Positions 43,110 through 52,008 of a stretch of DNA of 64,000 bases are shown here, one piece after another. The notes beneath the pieces were generated by a model. That model was not told the origin of the DNA, ran no database searches, and saw only the letters and a list, made by a program, of their open reading frames with translations. The position numbers and the translations under genes are program-made. How positions within the stretch are numbered: the first letter of the stretch is position 1; the number at the start of each line of letters is the position of its first letter. Origin of the DNA: Methylonatrum sp040877625 (GTDB lineage: Bacteria > Pseudomonadota > Gammaproteobacteria > Nitrococcales > Aquisalimonadaceae); the NCBI GenBank assembly GCA_040877625.1, contig JBBDNK010000001.1, positions 1 through 64,000 on the forward strand, read 5' to 3'.

Positions 43110-43883
43110 ATGTACTGGAAACGTACCCTGGTGGCCCTGTTCACCATTGCCCGCAAGGAGACCATCCGCTATCTACGGATCTGGATGCAGACCCTGGTCC
43201 CGCCCGCCATCACCATGACCTTGTACTTCGTCGTGTTTGGCAACCTGATCGGGCCGCGCATCGGGCCAATGAACGGCTACACATACATTGACTTCATCGT
43301 GCCCGGCATCATCATGATGTCCGTTATAACCAACTCCTATGCGAACGTCGTGTCTTCATTCTTCGGCGCGAAGTTCCAGCGCCACATCGAGGAGTTGATG
43401 GTTTCGCCGGCACCGAACGCCGTGATCCTTCTTGGTTATGTGGCCGGAGGTGTAGGTCGCGGCCTGCTCATCGGCCTCATCGTCACCGTGGTGTCTCTGC
43501 TGTTCACCCAGCTGCAAATCTATAGCCTGGCCATTACCTGTTCGGTGGTGTTGCTTACCTCAATCCTGTTTTCCCTCGGCGGCTTCATCAATGGTATTTT
43601 TGCGAGGAAATTCGACGACATCGCCATTGTTCCGACGTTCGTGCTCACGCCACTAACCTACCTCGGAGGCGTCTTTTATTCCATCGCACTGCTACCAGAC
43701 TTCTGGCGCGCTGTCTCGCTCGCCAATCCTGTCCTGTACATGGTAAACGCATTTCGCTATGGAATACTGGGAGCATCCGATATCGACATCGGGGTGGCTT
43801 ATGCGCTTATTTTCTTCTTTATTGCGGTGCTGGGTGGTTTCAGTCTGCACTTGCTGAATAGAGGCGTCGGTTTGCGGGGATGA
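43110..43883 (+). CDS. yadH: ABC-2 type permease (YadH type)
   Basis: A 257-residue membrane protein with six predicted helices and the ABC-2 signature region (FDDIAIVPTFVLTPLTYLGG). It pairs with the preceding ATPase, and its length and sequence fit YadH. The function of YadGH is not established; drug, lipid or polysaccharide export are the family's usual roles. Last gene of a two-gene operon. Confidence 0.88.
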   Translation: MYWKRTLVALFTIARKETIRYLRIWMQTLVPPAITMTLYFVVFGNLIGPRIGPMNGYTYIDFIVPGIIMMSVITNSYANVVSSFFGAKFQRHIEELMVSPAPNAVILLGYVAGGVGRGLLIGLIVTVVSLLFTQLQIYSLAITCSVVLLTSILFSLGGFINGIFARKFDDIAIVPTFVLTPLTYLGGVFYSIALLPDFWRAVSLANPVLYMVNAFRYGILGASDIDIGVAYALIFFFIAVLGGFSLHLLNRGVGLRG

Positions 43884-43946
43884 TTACTCGGAACCGTATG
43901 TTTTTCGGCGACAATTGTATCCGGAGGAGACAGTCTGACAGTAGAG

Positions 43947-43980
43947 AAAACCCCGGTGGACCTATTATGCAGCCACCGGG
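43947..43980 (-). terminator. Terminator of the H-NS-like gene
   Basis: On the minus strand CCCGGTGG pairs with CCACCGGG around a 13-base loop, followed by GTTTTC. It lies 27 bases beyond the stop of the H-NS-like gene. Confidence 0.6.
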
Positions 43981-44006
43981 ATGTACATACCGCTTATACC
44001 GGCGAA

Positions 44007-44321
44007 TCAGTCAACTCGGAGGTCGTCGAGAGACTTGCCCCGGGCTTCCCATTCCTTGATCCATGCGGGCTTTCGGCCACGGCCGGACCAACCCTTGCCG
44101 GGATCTTCCGGGTGCCGAAAACGCACAGCCGTCTGCTGTTTCGCGGCCTTGACGCTTACACCGGATACCAGATCGGAAACTGAAAGTCCGTAGCGGTCGG
44201 CCACGTTCTTAAGTTCCTTCTGCGCTTCCTTCACATCCTGCTTGTGACGCCGACGCAACTCCTTGTCGATATCCTTCTTGAGTTGCTGAAGTTCCTGCGA
44301 GTTATGTCTGGAAAGGTCCAT
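44007..44321 (-). CDS. H-NS-family nucleoid protein
   Basis: A 104-residue nucleoid-associated protein. The N-terminal two-thirds is a charged oligomerisation helix region (LKKDIDKELRRRHKQD), and the C-terminal DNA-binding part carries RFRHPEDPGKGWSGRGRKPAW, the H-NS AT-hook-like motif for AT-rich minor groove. It would silence AT-rich and acquired DNA. The start has GAGGAG seven bases upstream. A TATAAA hexamer on its strand (plus 44420-44425) may be a -10. Confidence 0.9.
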   Translation of the reverse strand: MDLSRHNSQELQQLKKDIDKELRRRHKQDVKEAQKELKNVADRYGLSVSDLVSGVSVKAAKQQTAVRFRHPEDPGKGWSGRGRKPAWIKEWEARGKSLDDLRVD

Positions 44322-44755
44322 TAATCGCTCCTCTATCTGTCCTGCGCCGAACCGCCCCGTATGCGTGAGCGGGCGCGCACTGCCAATGATGTATCCAGTC
44401 CTTTGGATTCGTTCAAAAGTTTATAGGTTCCCCGGTTTATGCCTACGGTGGACAAGCAACCCAGGGACCGCTCCGCAACGGTTACTGTTCCATAAATACG
44501 ACAATAATTCCTATTTATCTTCCTTGACACCGCGTGCGAGAAAGATAGATGAAAATGTAACTTTCTGCAAATGCATTTTCAAAATTTCATTACCAGGCTT
44601 TGGAGCGCCATCATAGCGCTGATTACCACTAAGGGATTCCAGAACGGAGACTGTCAACCACGCGTTACAACGGATCACTTGCGTCGTTGTCCTGCAGATT
44701 TTTCAGGAATTGCTATAGTGTTCCGCCTTAACCAACCAGCTATGGAGCTTGTTCC
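44322..44755. other. Long intergenic region upstream of the H-NS-like gene
   Basis: No gene. The part from about 44505 to 44640 is clearly more AT-rich than its surroundings. It contains an inverted pair TGAAAATG (44550-44557) / CATTTTCA (44574-44581) and, on the plus strand, a perfect TTGACA (44524-44529) without a good -10. A TATAGT hexamer (about 44714-44719) lies 40 bases before the next plus-strand gene. The AT-rich tract between divergent genes is a plausible autoregulatory H-NS site. Confidence 0.4.
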
Positions 44756-46003
44756 ATGCACAACCGCGTTTCCGCAATTCCCGGAGTCCTCACCGTCGAG
44801 GTGGATCTGAATAGCGTCAGCGAGGGCCAAAAGCCGCCTCCGCCGCTTGACCGGCCAACCGCGGAGACACTCGGCTGGAGCATGGCGGAAGATTTGCGGC
44901 GCATGCTGGGCGAGCTCGACCGTTATGGTCTGGTTACCCTTGGCGGCCTGTACGACATGACCGAGCTGCTTCGTCCTGGATTGCCGATAGTGGATATCCT
45001 GCTGGAGCTTTACCGGCGCAGCTTGCCCGACACGCGTTTTCAGCCACATCTGATAACCATCGGCGCACAAGGTGACGCCTTCCCCATTGCCGAAATCGCG
45101 CCCAGACGTACACCCGGATCCGGACCATTGTTCCTTATCCCGTTCCTGTTCGTTGGTGAGCCGGACGCCATCGACACACTGGGTATCAGAATGGAGAAAG
45201 CGCTGCTGGAGAAAGGTCAGGCATCCATGAAGACCGGGACGATTATTCAGTCGGAATTCGCCATCAATCCGCTGAATCTGTCCTATGCGACCTTCAATGA
45301 CCTCTACGCGCTACTGAAAATCCAACTGGAGAACAGCGGATTCGGCGAACTGTGGACACTGCTTGACGCTGCCCTATTCCCGCGTGGAACGCCTGCTCGC
45401 GTGCAGTTACGGGAAGGTAATCTGTTTCTGATCGACCAGAATATCGTCTACACCCGCTATCCCGGTTTCCCGGAATGGGCCGAACGTTTCAAGCCTGGTG
45501 ATGACGTCCTTGCGGGATACGCAGACTGGCAACGCCTTCAACGTCAGTATACCGCCGGTCTGGAGGCCCATGGGCTTACGGTTAGGACGGTACCCGGAAT
45601 TCAGGATACCCGCGCAATGGAAACGCTGGAGCCGGAGGCCGCCTTCGGATTGGCACAACAGTACTCCTTGCCCGATGATTCCGACCGGATGCAGGAAGTC
45701 CTCGCCGACACCGGCAACCTCGCCCAGTCGCACAGATTGACCGTGGTGGAACACCGATTGCCTCAACTCGGTCCCGTGGCGTTCACCGTCAGCGCCGAAA
45801 CCGCGGACGGTCAAACCCTGTTCATGGCCAACGAATATCCACTGACACCAGCCGCCCTGCAGACGATTCCCGAAAGCTGGCGAAACCTGGCCTCGGAATA
45901 CAATGCAACGATCGAGGAATCGAGACCGGGAACATTGCTTCACGCCAGCACCCCTCCTCGCCTGGTCACGGCACCGGAGGATAACGATCGGCAAAGTCAC
46001 TGA
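44756..46003 (+). CDS. Large hypothetical protein beside the H-NS-like gene
   Basis: A 415-residue soluble-looking protein with no signal peptide or membrane segment. It starts MHNRVSAIPGVLTVEVDL and has a Pro-rich stretch (KPPPPLDRP), then alternating helical and strand segments such as ELLRPGLPIVDILLELYRRS and GPLFLIPFLFVGEP. I recognise no domain or catalytic motif. The start is the first ATG after a TATAGT promoter-like hexamer. It stands alone and ends 128 bases before the convergent pdxH. Confidence 0.65.
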   Translation: MHNRVSAIPGVLTVEVDLNSVSEGQKPPPPLDRPTAETLGWSMAEDLRRMLGELDRYGLVTLGGLYDMTELLRPGLPIVDILLELYRRSLPDTRFQPHLITIGAQGDAFPIAEIAPRRTPGSGPLFLIPFLFVGEPDAIDTLGIRMEKALLEKGQASMKTGTIIQSEFAINPLNLSYATFNDLYALLKIQLENSGFGELWTLLDAALFPRGTPARVQLREGNLFLIDQNIVYTRYPGFPEWAERFKPGDDVLAGYADWQRLQRQYTAGLEAHGLTVRTVPGIQDTRAMETLEPEAAFGLAQQYSLPDDSDRMQEVLADTGNLAQSHRLTVVEHRLPQLGPVAFTVSAETADGQTLFMANEYPLTPAALQTIPESWRNLASEYNATIEESRPGTLLHASTPPRLVTAPEDNDRQSH

Positions 46004-46131
46004 ACTTCCGTGAACGGTCTCCATAATCTGGTCGGCATTACGTTTCCCTCTGCTGGCCTGGACTTCGTTGCGGACTGTCAGCCTGTCGCTGGCCTTGTCG
46101 CCGCCGAGACTTGGCCTCCTGGCCGCACGAC

Positions 46132-46719
46132 TCAGGGATTGACGAAATATTTCCGGGCCTGGCCATCCGCGGGGAGTTCGTAGCGTTCCCGTATATGCAG
46201 CCGACCCTCTCGGGAGCTCCAGAATTCCATTAACCGGGGCACGACCCGATAGCCGGACCAGTGGGGTGGTCGCGGCACCTCCCGGCCTTCAAAACGCGCT
46301 TCATACACGGCCGCCTGGCGGGTCAGATCATCCGGCGTTGCCAGCGGTTCGGACTGCTGAGACGCCCAGGCCCCTATCTGGCTCAGGCGTGGACGGCTGG
46401 CGAAATACGCATCCGCCTCGGCATCACTGACGTCGAACACCTCTCCCTCCACCAGCACCTGCAATGCCAGGGGCGCCCAATAAAAACACAAGGCCGCGCG
46501 CGGTATATGGGCCAGATCCTGGCCCTTGCGGCTGCGCCGATTGGTATAGAAAACAAAACCCCGGGTATCCACACCCTTGAGCAGCACCGTTCGGGCCGCG
46601 GGCTGGCCATCGGCATGGACTGTGGCCAGCGTCATGGCGGTATATTCGGGCACATACTCGCGGCGAGCTCTTTCAAGCGTTTCGGTAAAACGCCGGATCG
46701 CCTCTTCCAGTAGCGTCAT
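46132..46719 (-). CDS. pdxH: Pyridoxamine 5'-phosphate oxidase
   Basis: A 195-residue FMN enzyme that oxidises pyridoxine or pyridoxamine 5'-phosphate to pyridoxal 5'-phosphate. FMN-binding residues lie in ARTVLLKGVD and YTNRRSRKGQDL; PLP contacts lie in ASQQSEP and the C-terminal RLHIRERYELP. It supplies PLP for enzymes such as the cysteine desulfurase encoded further on. The final segment ends in FVNP as in PdxH. Confidence 0.94.
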   Translation of the reverse strand: MTLLEEAIRRFTETLERARREYVPEYTAMTLATVHADGQPAARTVLLKGVDTRGFVFYTNRRSRKGQDLAHIPRAALCFYWAPLALQVLVEGEVFDVSDAEADAYFASRPRLSQIGAWASQQSEPLATPDDLTRQAAVYEARFEGREVPRPPHWSGYRVVPRLMEFWSSREGRLHIRERYELPADGQARKYFVNP

Positions 46720-46806
46720 GAATCATTCTCTCTTGCAATGTCAGGCCACGGCCCTGCGGCGGCGCAGCCGCTAATCGAGGCGGAACGGATGGATTCAGAA
46801 TGCCCT

Positions 46807-48183
46807 TCAGTCCTGCACGTCCTCAACGGGCTCCACGGATAGCCACAGGCCGTCGAGGGCGGTTACACGGACCGTCTGCCCTCTGGACACAGCCACCGCG
46901 GCGCGGGCATTCCAGAGTTCGCCGTACAGATGGACCTTGCCCACACCATGCGCAAAATCGGACGCTGCCACGGCAGTTGAACCGAGCATCTGTTCCGGAC
47001 CTGACACGATCTGGCGCCTGTGCGACTTCAACGCCATGGCTGCAATTCCAAACACCACCATGAAACTCACCGCCGAGACACCGATCACCAGGGACAGTGA
47101 GATCTCATACGCCTCGACGCCGGTGTCAATGAGCAACAGAGATCCCAGCGCGAAGGATACAATGCCCCCTATCCCCAGAATGCCGAAACTGGGAACGAAC
47201 GCTTCCGCTGCCATCAAGGCCACACCGAGCAGCATAAGCGCCGCACCGGCGTAGTTGATAGGCAGGGCCTGGAACGCGAACAACGCCACCAGAAGGCAGA
47301 TACCGCCAAGCACTCCGGGAACAATGCTGCCCGGATTTGCCAGTTCGAAAATAATGCCGTAGATGCCGATCAGCATCAGAATATAGGCCACATTCGGGTT
47401 GGTAATAATCGACAGGAACTCGTTGCGCCAGTCCGGATCCATGCGAACCAGCTCGAGCTCGGCGGTATCCAGGCTTACGGTACCTGTTGAAACCCGAACC
47501 TCTCGCCCGTCGATCTGCATCAGCAGTTCATCCAGATCATCCGCCACGTTATCGATGACATTCTGCTCCAGGGCCTCGCGAGCACCCAGGCTCACGGCGT
47601 CCCGCACTGCCTTTTCCGCCCAGTCGGCATTGCGACCGCGCATATCCGCGAGGGAGCGGATATAGGCCACGGCGTCATTGATCATCTTCCGCTCCATGGC
47701 GGTCCCGGGTTGCGATGCACGCTCTTCCTCGCCATTTTCGCTGTCTTCGTCGCCCTCCTCCTCGGAGCTGGGCTGCGGAGCTTCAGGTGCGCCCCCCATC
47801 TGCACCGGCGTAGCGGCACCAAGGTTGGTTCCCGGCGCCATCGCGGCCACGTGGGACGCGTACAGAATATAGGTTCCCGCGCTGGCGGCGCGGGAACCGC
47901 CCGGCGATACGTACGTTACGACCGGTATCGGGCTTGCGATAATATCGCGGATAATGCTGCGCATGGCGTCGTCCAGACCACCAGGCGTATTCATCTGCAG
48001 GATAATCAGTGAGGAGCCCTCGTCGCGGGCGTGCTGGAAACCGCGGCTCAGGTAATCAACCGTGGCGGGTCCGATCACTCCGTCCACCTGAAACAGCATC
48101 GCCCGGCCATTCCCCTCACTCGCCGGGGCGGCGGTAAATGACAGGATCAGGAGCATCAAAACAAGGACAATGCGGTGCGTCAT
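46807..48183 (-). CDS. NfeD-family membrane protease (NfeD1b/ClpP-class)
   Basis: A protein of 458 residues with a signal peptide (LVLMLLILSFTAAPA), an S49/ClpP-class serine protease domain (about 20-235) whose catalytic Ser lies in GGSRAASAGTYIL and Lys in the region MERKMINDAVAYI, four transmembrane helices (about 260-370) and a C-terminal OB-fold NfeD domain (LGSTAVAASDFAHG). Inserted between the Ser and Lys regions is an acidic stretch (SSEEEGDEDSENGEEE). Such proteins act on membrane proteins or stomatin partners; no stomatin gene is next to it. The ATG at 48183 is preferred over a TTG 12 codons upstream. Confidence 0.87.
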   Translation of the reverse strand: MTHRIVLVLMLLILSFTAAPASEGNGRAMLFQVDGVIGPATVDYLSRGFQHARDEGSSLIILQMNTPGGLDDAMRSIIRDIIASPIPVVTYVSPGGSRAASAGTYILYASHVAAMAPGTNLGAATPVQMGGAPEAPQPSSEEEGDEDSENGEEERASQPGTAMERKMINDAVAYIRSLADMRGRNADWAEKAVRDAVSLGAREALEQNVIDNVADDLDELLMQIDGREVRVSTGTVSLDTAELELVRMDPDWRNEFLSIITNPNVAYILMLIGIYGIIFELANPGSIVPGVLGGICLLVALFAFQALPINYAGAALMLLGVALMAAEAFVPSFGILGIGGIVSFALGSLLLIDTGVEAYEISLSLVIGVSAVSFMVVFGIAAMALKSHRRQIVSGPEQMLGSTAVAASDFAHGVGKVHLYGELWNARAAVAVSRGQTVRVTALDGLWLSVEPVEDVQD

Positions 48184-48285
48184 GAATACTGGACCAGACT
48201 GCAGTAAACCTGACTTCAATCTAACGCAGGGGCATCCAAAACGCCATGAAATAGAGGCATGCGCAGCCTGCAGACCTTTGCATGC

Positions 48286-48323
48286 CCAGGGAACCCCTGA
48301 TCTATTCCCATGGGGCTCCCTGG
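48286..48323. repeat. Palindromic element family 1, minimal copy downstream of adk
   Basis: CCAGGGAACCCCTGATCTAT then TCCCATGGGGCTCCCTGG. One terminal repeat is followed directly by an inverted tip, so the whole forms a short imperfect palindrome. It begins 25 bases beyond the adk stop on the minus strand. Confidence 0.7.
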
Positions 48324-48347
48324 AGTAGAACCGTGGGCGGCTATAGG

Positions 48348-49004
48348 TTAACCGCTGAGCGCCTCGAGAATCCGGTCACGGACTTCGGACACCTCACCGC
48401 TGCCGTTCACGGCGACGTAATGCGGGGCATTGGGCTCACCGCTATCGGCAAGAGCGCGATAATACTCGACCAGCGGACGCGTCTGTTCGTGGTAAACGTG
48501 CAATCGTTTACGCACGGTGTCCTCACGGTCATCGTCGCGCTGCACCAGATCGTCTCCGGTTACATCATCCTTACCTGCAACCTTGGGTGGGTTGTGCTGA
48601 ACGTGATATACGCGCCCTGAGCCGGCGTGCACCCGACGGCCGCTCATGCGGCTGACGATCTGCTCGTCGTCCACCTGAAGTTCCAGCACATGGTCCAGAT
48701 CGACTTTTTCCTCCTTCAGGGCTTCGGCCTGGGCAATGGTTCGGGGAAACCCATCGAACAGGAAACCGTTACGACAATCTTCTTGCGTGATACGCTCCTT
48801 GACGATGCCCATGATGATATCGTCTGAAACCAGGCCACCGGACTTCATGACCCTGTCCGCTTCCAGACCAAGCGGAGTACCTTGCTTTACCGCCGCCCGA
48901 AGCATGTCACCCGTTGAAATCTGCGGAATGCCGAACGCCTGGCATATAAATCCGGCCTGGGTCCCTTTGCCCGCGCCTGGCGGCCCCAATAGAATGATCC
49001 GCAT
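48348..49004 (-). CDS. adk: Adenylate kinase
   Basis: A 218-residue kinase interconverting ATP, ADP and AMP. The P-loop is GPPGAGKGT (7-15), followed by the AMP-binding ISTGDMLRAAV, the FDGFPRTIAQA segment and the LID domain (GRRVHAGSGRVYH onward). The long form with LID and a non-zinc lid (no Cys4) is typical of gammaproteobacteria. A palindromic element lies downstream. Confidence 0.95.
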   Translation of the reverse strand: MRIILLGPPGAGKGTQAGFICQAFGIPQISTGDMLRAAVKQGTPLGLEADRVMKSGGLVSDDIIMGIVKERITQEDCRNGFLFDGFPRTIAQAEALKEEKVDLDHVLELQVDDEQIVSRMSGRRVHAGSGRVYHVQHNPPKVAGKDDVTGDDLVQRDDDREDTVRKRLHVYHEQTRPLVEYYRALADSGEPNAPHYVAVNGSGEVSEVRDRILEALSG

Positions 49005-49063
49005 ACCTTATTGCTCCCTCTCGGAACCAGAATGAAAAACCAAATCCGTTACCCGGCCAGATC

Positions 49064-50038
49064 GTGCACACTTGCTGGAATACACCGATGAATCGACGAT
49101 TAAAGACATCGCACCCGCCGGTCAGCAAAAAAGCCCGTAGCGCGGCAGCGTGCTCCAATGCCTACCCTGGCGGCGACGTCAGGAGACCGTTGCCGCGAGG
49201 ATGGCCAACAGCAGGCCAACGACGTCGCCGATTGTGGCCGATCTCACTGATCGGAGGCCTTTTTTTGGCGCTGAGCGTAGCACCTGCCATGGCCGACTGC
49301 AACGAGTCCCCCAGAGCCGGCGTGTCCTGGTATGGCTGTGATCGAGCAGGAACAGACCTCCAGGCCGTTGATCTTCAGCGGGCACTGCTTTCCCGTCTGA
49401 ATGCCGCCGGGGCGGATCTCCGTAACGCCAACCTGGATGGCGCCGTGCTGACACAGGCCGACCTGACCGGCGCGGACCTGCGAGGCGCCACCATGCGCCG
49501 CACCGATTTTGGTGCGTCCGAACTGCGCAACGCTCAATTGTCCGACGCCATACTGCAGGGCGCCAGATTCACTTCGGCGCGGATGGACGGCACCGATCTA
49601 GCAGGCAGCGACGTCCGCGGAGGCAGGCTGGACGGCGCGAGCCTCAAGGAGGCTCGCCTCGACGGAGCCGATATCAGCGACGGCCAATTTTACAATGCCG
49701 ATCTGACCGGCGTTTCCGCTGTTGGCACGAACTTCTCCGGCGGCAATCTCACCCAGGCCAACCTCAGCAACGGACTTCTCCACAAAGCGAATCTTCGGAA
49801 CAGCAATCTGAGCCGTGCGCGGCTGGAAAACGCTGATTTGCGTGGAGCCAACCTGGGCGGCGCCAATCTCGACGGAGCGTCGCTTGCCGGCGCCGACCTG
49901 ACTGGTGCCGATCTACAACGTGCCGACCTGCGCAATGCGGACATCACCGGCGCCATTTTTGACGATGCCCGCCTTGGCAACGCCACCTGGGTGGACAGAA
50001 GACACTGCCGGGTACGCTCGGTTGGCAGTTGCGACTAG
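49064..50038 (+). CDS. Exported pentapeptide-repeat protein
   Basis: A protein of up to 324 residues with an arginine-rich N-terminus, a signal-like segment (LWPISLIGGLFLALSVAPAMA) and more than thirty A(D/N)Lxx pentapeptides from about residue 105 onward (for example ADLTGADLRGA, ANLGGANLDGA), which fold as a right-handed square beta-helix. Four cysteines lie outside the helix. The function of exported members is unknown; it may be structural. The start is uncertain: the ATG at 49088 or a later one would shorten the N-terminus. The TAG stop is inside a CTAG that borders mini-element family 2. Confidence 0.75.
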   Translation: MHTCWNTPMNRRLKTSHPPVSKKARSAAACSNAYPGGDVRRPLPRGWPTAGQRRRRLWPISLIGGLFLALSVAPAMADCNESPRAGVSWYGCDRAGTDLQAVDLQRALLSRLNAAGADLRNANLDGAVLTQADLTGADLRGATMRRTDFGASELRNAQLSDAILQGARFTSARMDGTDLAGSDVRGGRLDGASLKEARLDGADISDGQFYNADLTGVSAVGTNFSGGNLTQANLSNGLLHKANLRNSNLSRARLENADLRGANLGGANLDGASLAGADLTGADLQRADLRNADITGAIFDDARLGNATWVDRRHCRVRSVGSCD

Positions 50039-50071
50039 TGTACTGCGTCGTAATTGGAGGCAGTACACTAG
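50035..50071. repeat. CTAG-bordered mini-element family 2, full copy
   Basis: CTAG (50035-50038), TGTACTGC, a 13-base loop GTCGTAATTGGAG, GCAGTACA, CTAG (50068-50071). The arms are perfect inverted repeats of 8 bases, or 12 counting CTAG. The left CTAG contains the stop of the pentapeptide-repeat gene and the right CTAG that of the convergent NRDE gene. Confidence 0.7.
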
Positions 50072-50832
50072 CCTGCGATCTGAAATCGATACGCCCGATC
50101 CGTGCACATCAGGCCATCGGCATCGAAAGTACGCTCATGGAAGGTTGTCAGCCCATCACGATCGACAATGACCACCGTGGATGCGCGTGTCCCGTATTGC
50201 GAGCTGCGGATAAACGCGGTGGAAAGCAGCCTCTCCCAGTTTCGGTCAATGCCCGTATCGGGCAGCGCGTGGTCAGGCGGCACCTGCCGATCTTCCAGAA
50301 TGGGAAACAGCAACTTCGACGACAGCTTTCCATGCCGGACGATGATTTCGGACAATGCGGTTCGCGCCCGGACCAGCTTCGGCCACGGTGTATTCAGCAA
50401 GCCGTTACTCAGACCATAGGTACCCGGCTCCAAGGACCGAATCACCGCCTTGCCCTGATTATGGGCATACCTCATCCCGTCTCTGCTACCCCAGAGCAGA
50501 TTGAAGCCATTGTAATCGGAGCCGGTCCGCACCAGCATCTCAGCCATCGATTCATTGTCCCGGCCTAGCGCTTCCACCACCAGTTGGCCGCGCGAGGGTG
50601 CATTATCGCGTTTGCTCTCCGGGTCACGGTAGTTGGTGACCGTCGCCAGGCGACCGCTGTCCGTCACGCCCAACCAGGTCCCACCCGCCGTCTGGTCCCG
50701 GCCGGCAAGCAGCCGCCGCGTATTCCACCAATGCGCGGGAAGTGCGGGCCTTTGGTGAAATTCATCCCGATTACCGATCAGCACCAGGGGATAATCGGGA
50801 TGCGCCTTAAAGGCGAGCACGAGCAGACACAT
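50068..50832 (-). CDS. NRDE-family (TANGO2-like) protein
   Basis: A 254-residue protein beginning MCLLVLAFKAHPDYPL with the NRDE motif in LIGNRDEFHQRP, the mark of the TANGO2 family. Cys2 next to the initiator would become the N-terminal residue after Met removal, as in Ntn-hydrolases, and TGGTWLGV follows. Its biochemical role is not established; heme handling has been proposed for eukaryotic TANGO2. The stop is TAG in a CTAG at the edge of a mini-element. Confidence 0.88.
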   Translation of the reverse strand: MCLLVLAFKAHPDYPLVLIGNRDEFHQRPALPAHWWNTRRLLAGRDQTAGGTWLGVTDSGRLATVTNYRDPESKRDNAPSRGQLVVEALGRDNESMAEMLVRTGSDYNGFNLLWGSRDGMRYAHNQGKAVIRSLEPGTYGLSNGLLNTPWPKLVRARTALSEIIVRHGKLSSKLLFPILEDRQVPPDHALPDTGIDRNWERLLSTAFIRSSQYGTRASTVVIVDRDGLTTFHERTFDADGLMCTDRAYRFQIAG

Positions 50833-50859
50833 GATCCACCATACCGCGATCCGGGTAGA

Positions 50860-52008
50860 TCAGGGGCGTGACAGCGACAGGCGCAACAGACGCCCCTGGT
50901 CGGTCAGCACCAGCAGATCGCCATCGACCACAACGGGAGCTCTACTGATTCCGCCACCTGATTCATATTCTATCCGCGCCAGCACTTCGCCATCCGTCGC
51001 GTTCAGAAACGTCAGACGGCCGCGATCATCGCCGATAACCACCACGTCATTCGTAACGACGGGCGCGGATCCGTGAATTCCCTCCAGGCTATCCTGCCGC
51101 CAGACGGACGCGCCGGTGCGACGATCGAGAGCCCAGATCCGGCCATTGGACTCGGTCACGTAGACGCGCTCGTCGTCTACCGCCAATCCGGAAAAGGACG
51201 AAAGATCCCGGCTCCAGTTAGTGCGGCCCCGATCCATGTCCGCCGACAGCACCCGCCCCTGGAATCCCACGACATAGACGTTGCTGCCGACGACCACCGG
51301 GTCGCCGTCGACATCCCGCATCCGCTCCAGGTCCGATCTGCCTGAAGCAACTCCGACATCCATCTCCCATGCCAGTGCGCCGTCTCGCAGACGAACGGCC
51401 GCCAACCGGCCGCTTGCCAGCCCCGCCAGCACCAGATCATTTAACAGTACCGGGCTGCTGGTGCCGCGCAACAACAATGACGGGATGGTGCGGTCGTAAA
51501 TCCATCGTCGGGAGCCGTTGTCCTGACGGAGGGCGAACAGCCGCCCATCTCCACTCATTACCAGGACCGCCTGATCACTGATAGCCGGCACGGAAAGTAC
51601 TTCACTGGTCACTCCCGACTCCCAGATGACTTCGGAATCCTCGGGGTCGATGCCCACCACCATGCCATCGGACGTGCCCACCACGATCAGACCGTCGGTC
51701 ACCGCCGGGCCGCCGGAAACAGGGCGATCCAGTTCCATTCTCCATTGCTGCCGACCGTCACTCAATCGCCAGGCGCCAAGCCGGCCACGATGGTCCACGA
51801 CGTAAACGTTCTCGCCATGAACGGCGGGAACAAGCGCATCGCCCTGGGCATTCTGTCCACGGCCAGCCCGGCTGGACCAGAGCGTGGAGACATCAAGCCC
51901 GCTCTGGCTATCCGCCAGGCTATCAACCGGCGACTCACGCACCGGCGTGCTGCTGCACCCCGCCAGAACCAGTGCCAGGACAACCGTCTGCAGCCAGCGC
52001 ATCATCAC
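50860..52008 (-). CDS. bamB: Outer membrane protein assembly factor BamB
   Basis: A 382-residue lipoprotein (lipobox LAGC, Cys18) folding as an eight-bladed PQQ-like beta-propeller (repeats such as GRLGAWRLSDGRQQW, VYVTESNGRIWALD). It is part of the BAM complex that inserts outer-membrane beta-barrels. The position after hisS and yfgM is the standard one. The ATG overlaps the yfgM stop by four bases; the first Met of three (MMMRW) is assumed. Confidence 0.93.
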   Translation of the reverse strand: MMMRWLQTVVLALVLAGCSSTPVRESPVDSLADSQSGLDVSTLWSSRAGRGQNAQGDALVPAVHGENVYVVDHRGRLGAWRLSDGRQQWRMELDRPVSGGPAVTDGLIVVGTSDGMVVGIDPEDSEVIWESGVTSEVLSVPAISDQAVLVMSGDGRLFALRQDNGSRRWIYDRTIPSLLLRGTSSPVLLNDLVLAGLASGRLAAVRLRDGALAWEMDVGVASGRSDLERMRDVDGDPVVVGSNVYVVGFQGRVLSADMDRGRTNWSRDLSSFSGLAVDDERVYVTESNGRIWALDRRTGASVWRQDSLEGIHGSAPVVTNDVVVIGDDRGRLTFLNATDGEVLARIEYESGGGISRAPVVVDGDLLVLTDQGRLLRLSLSRP

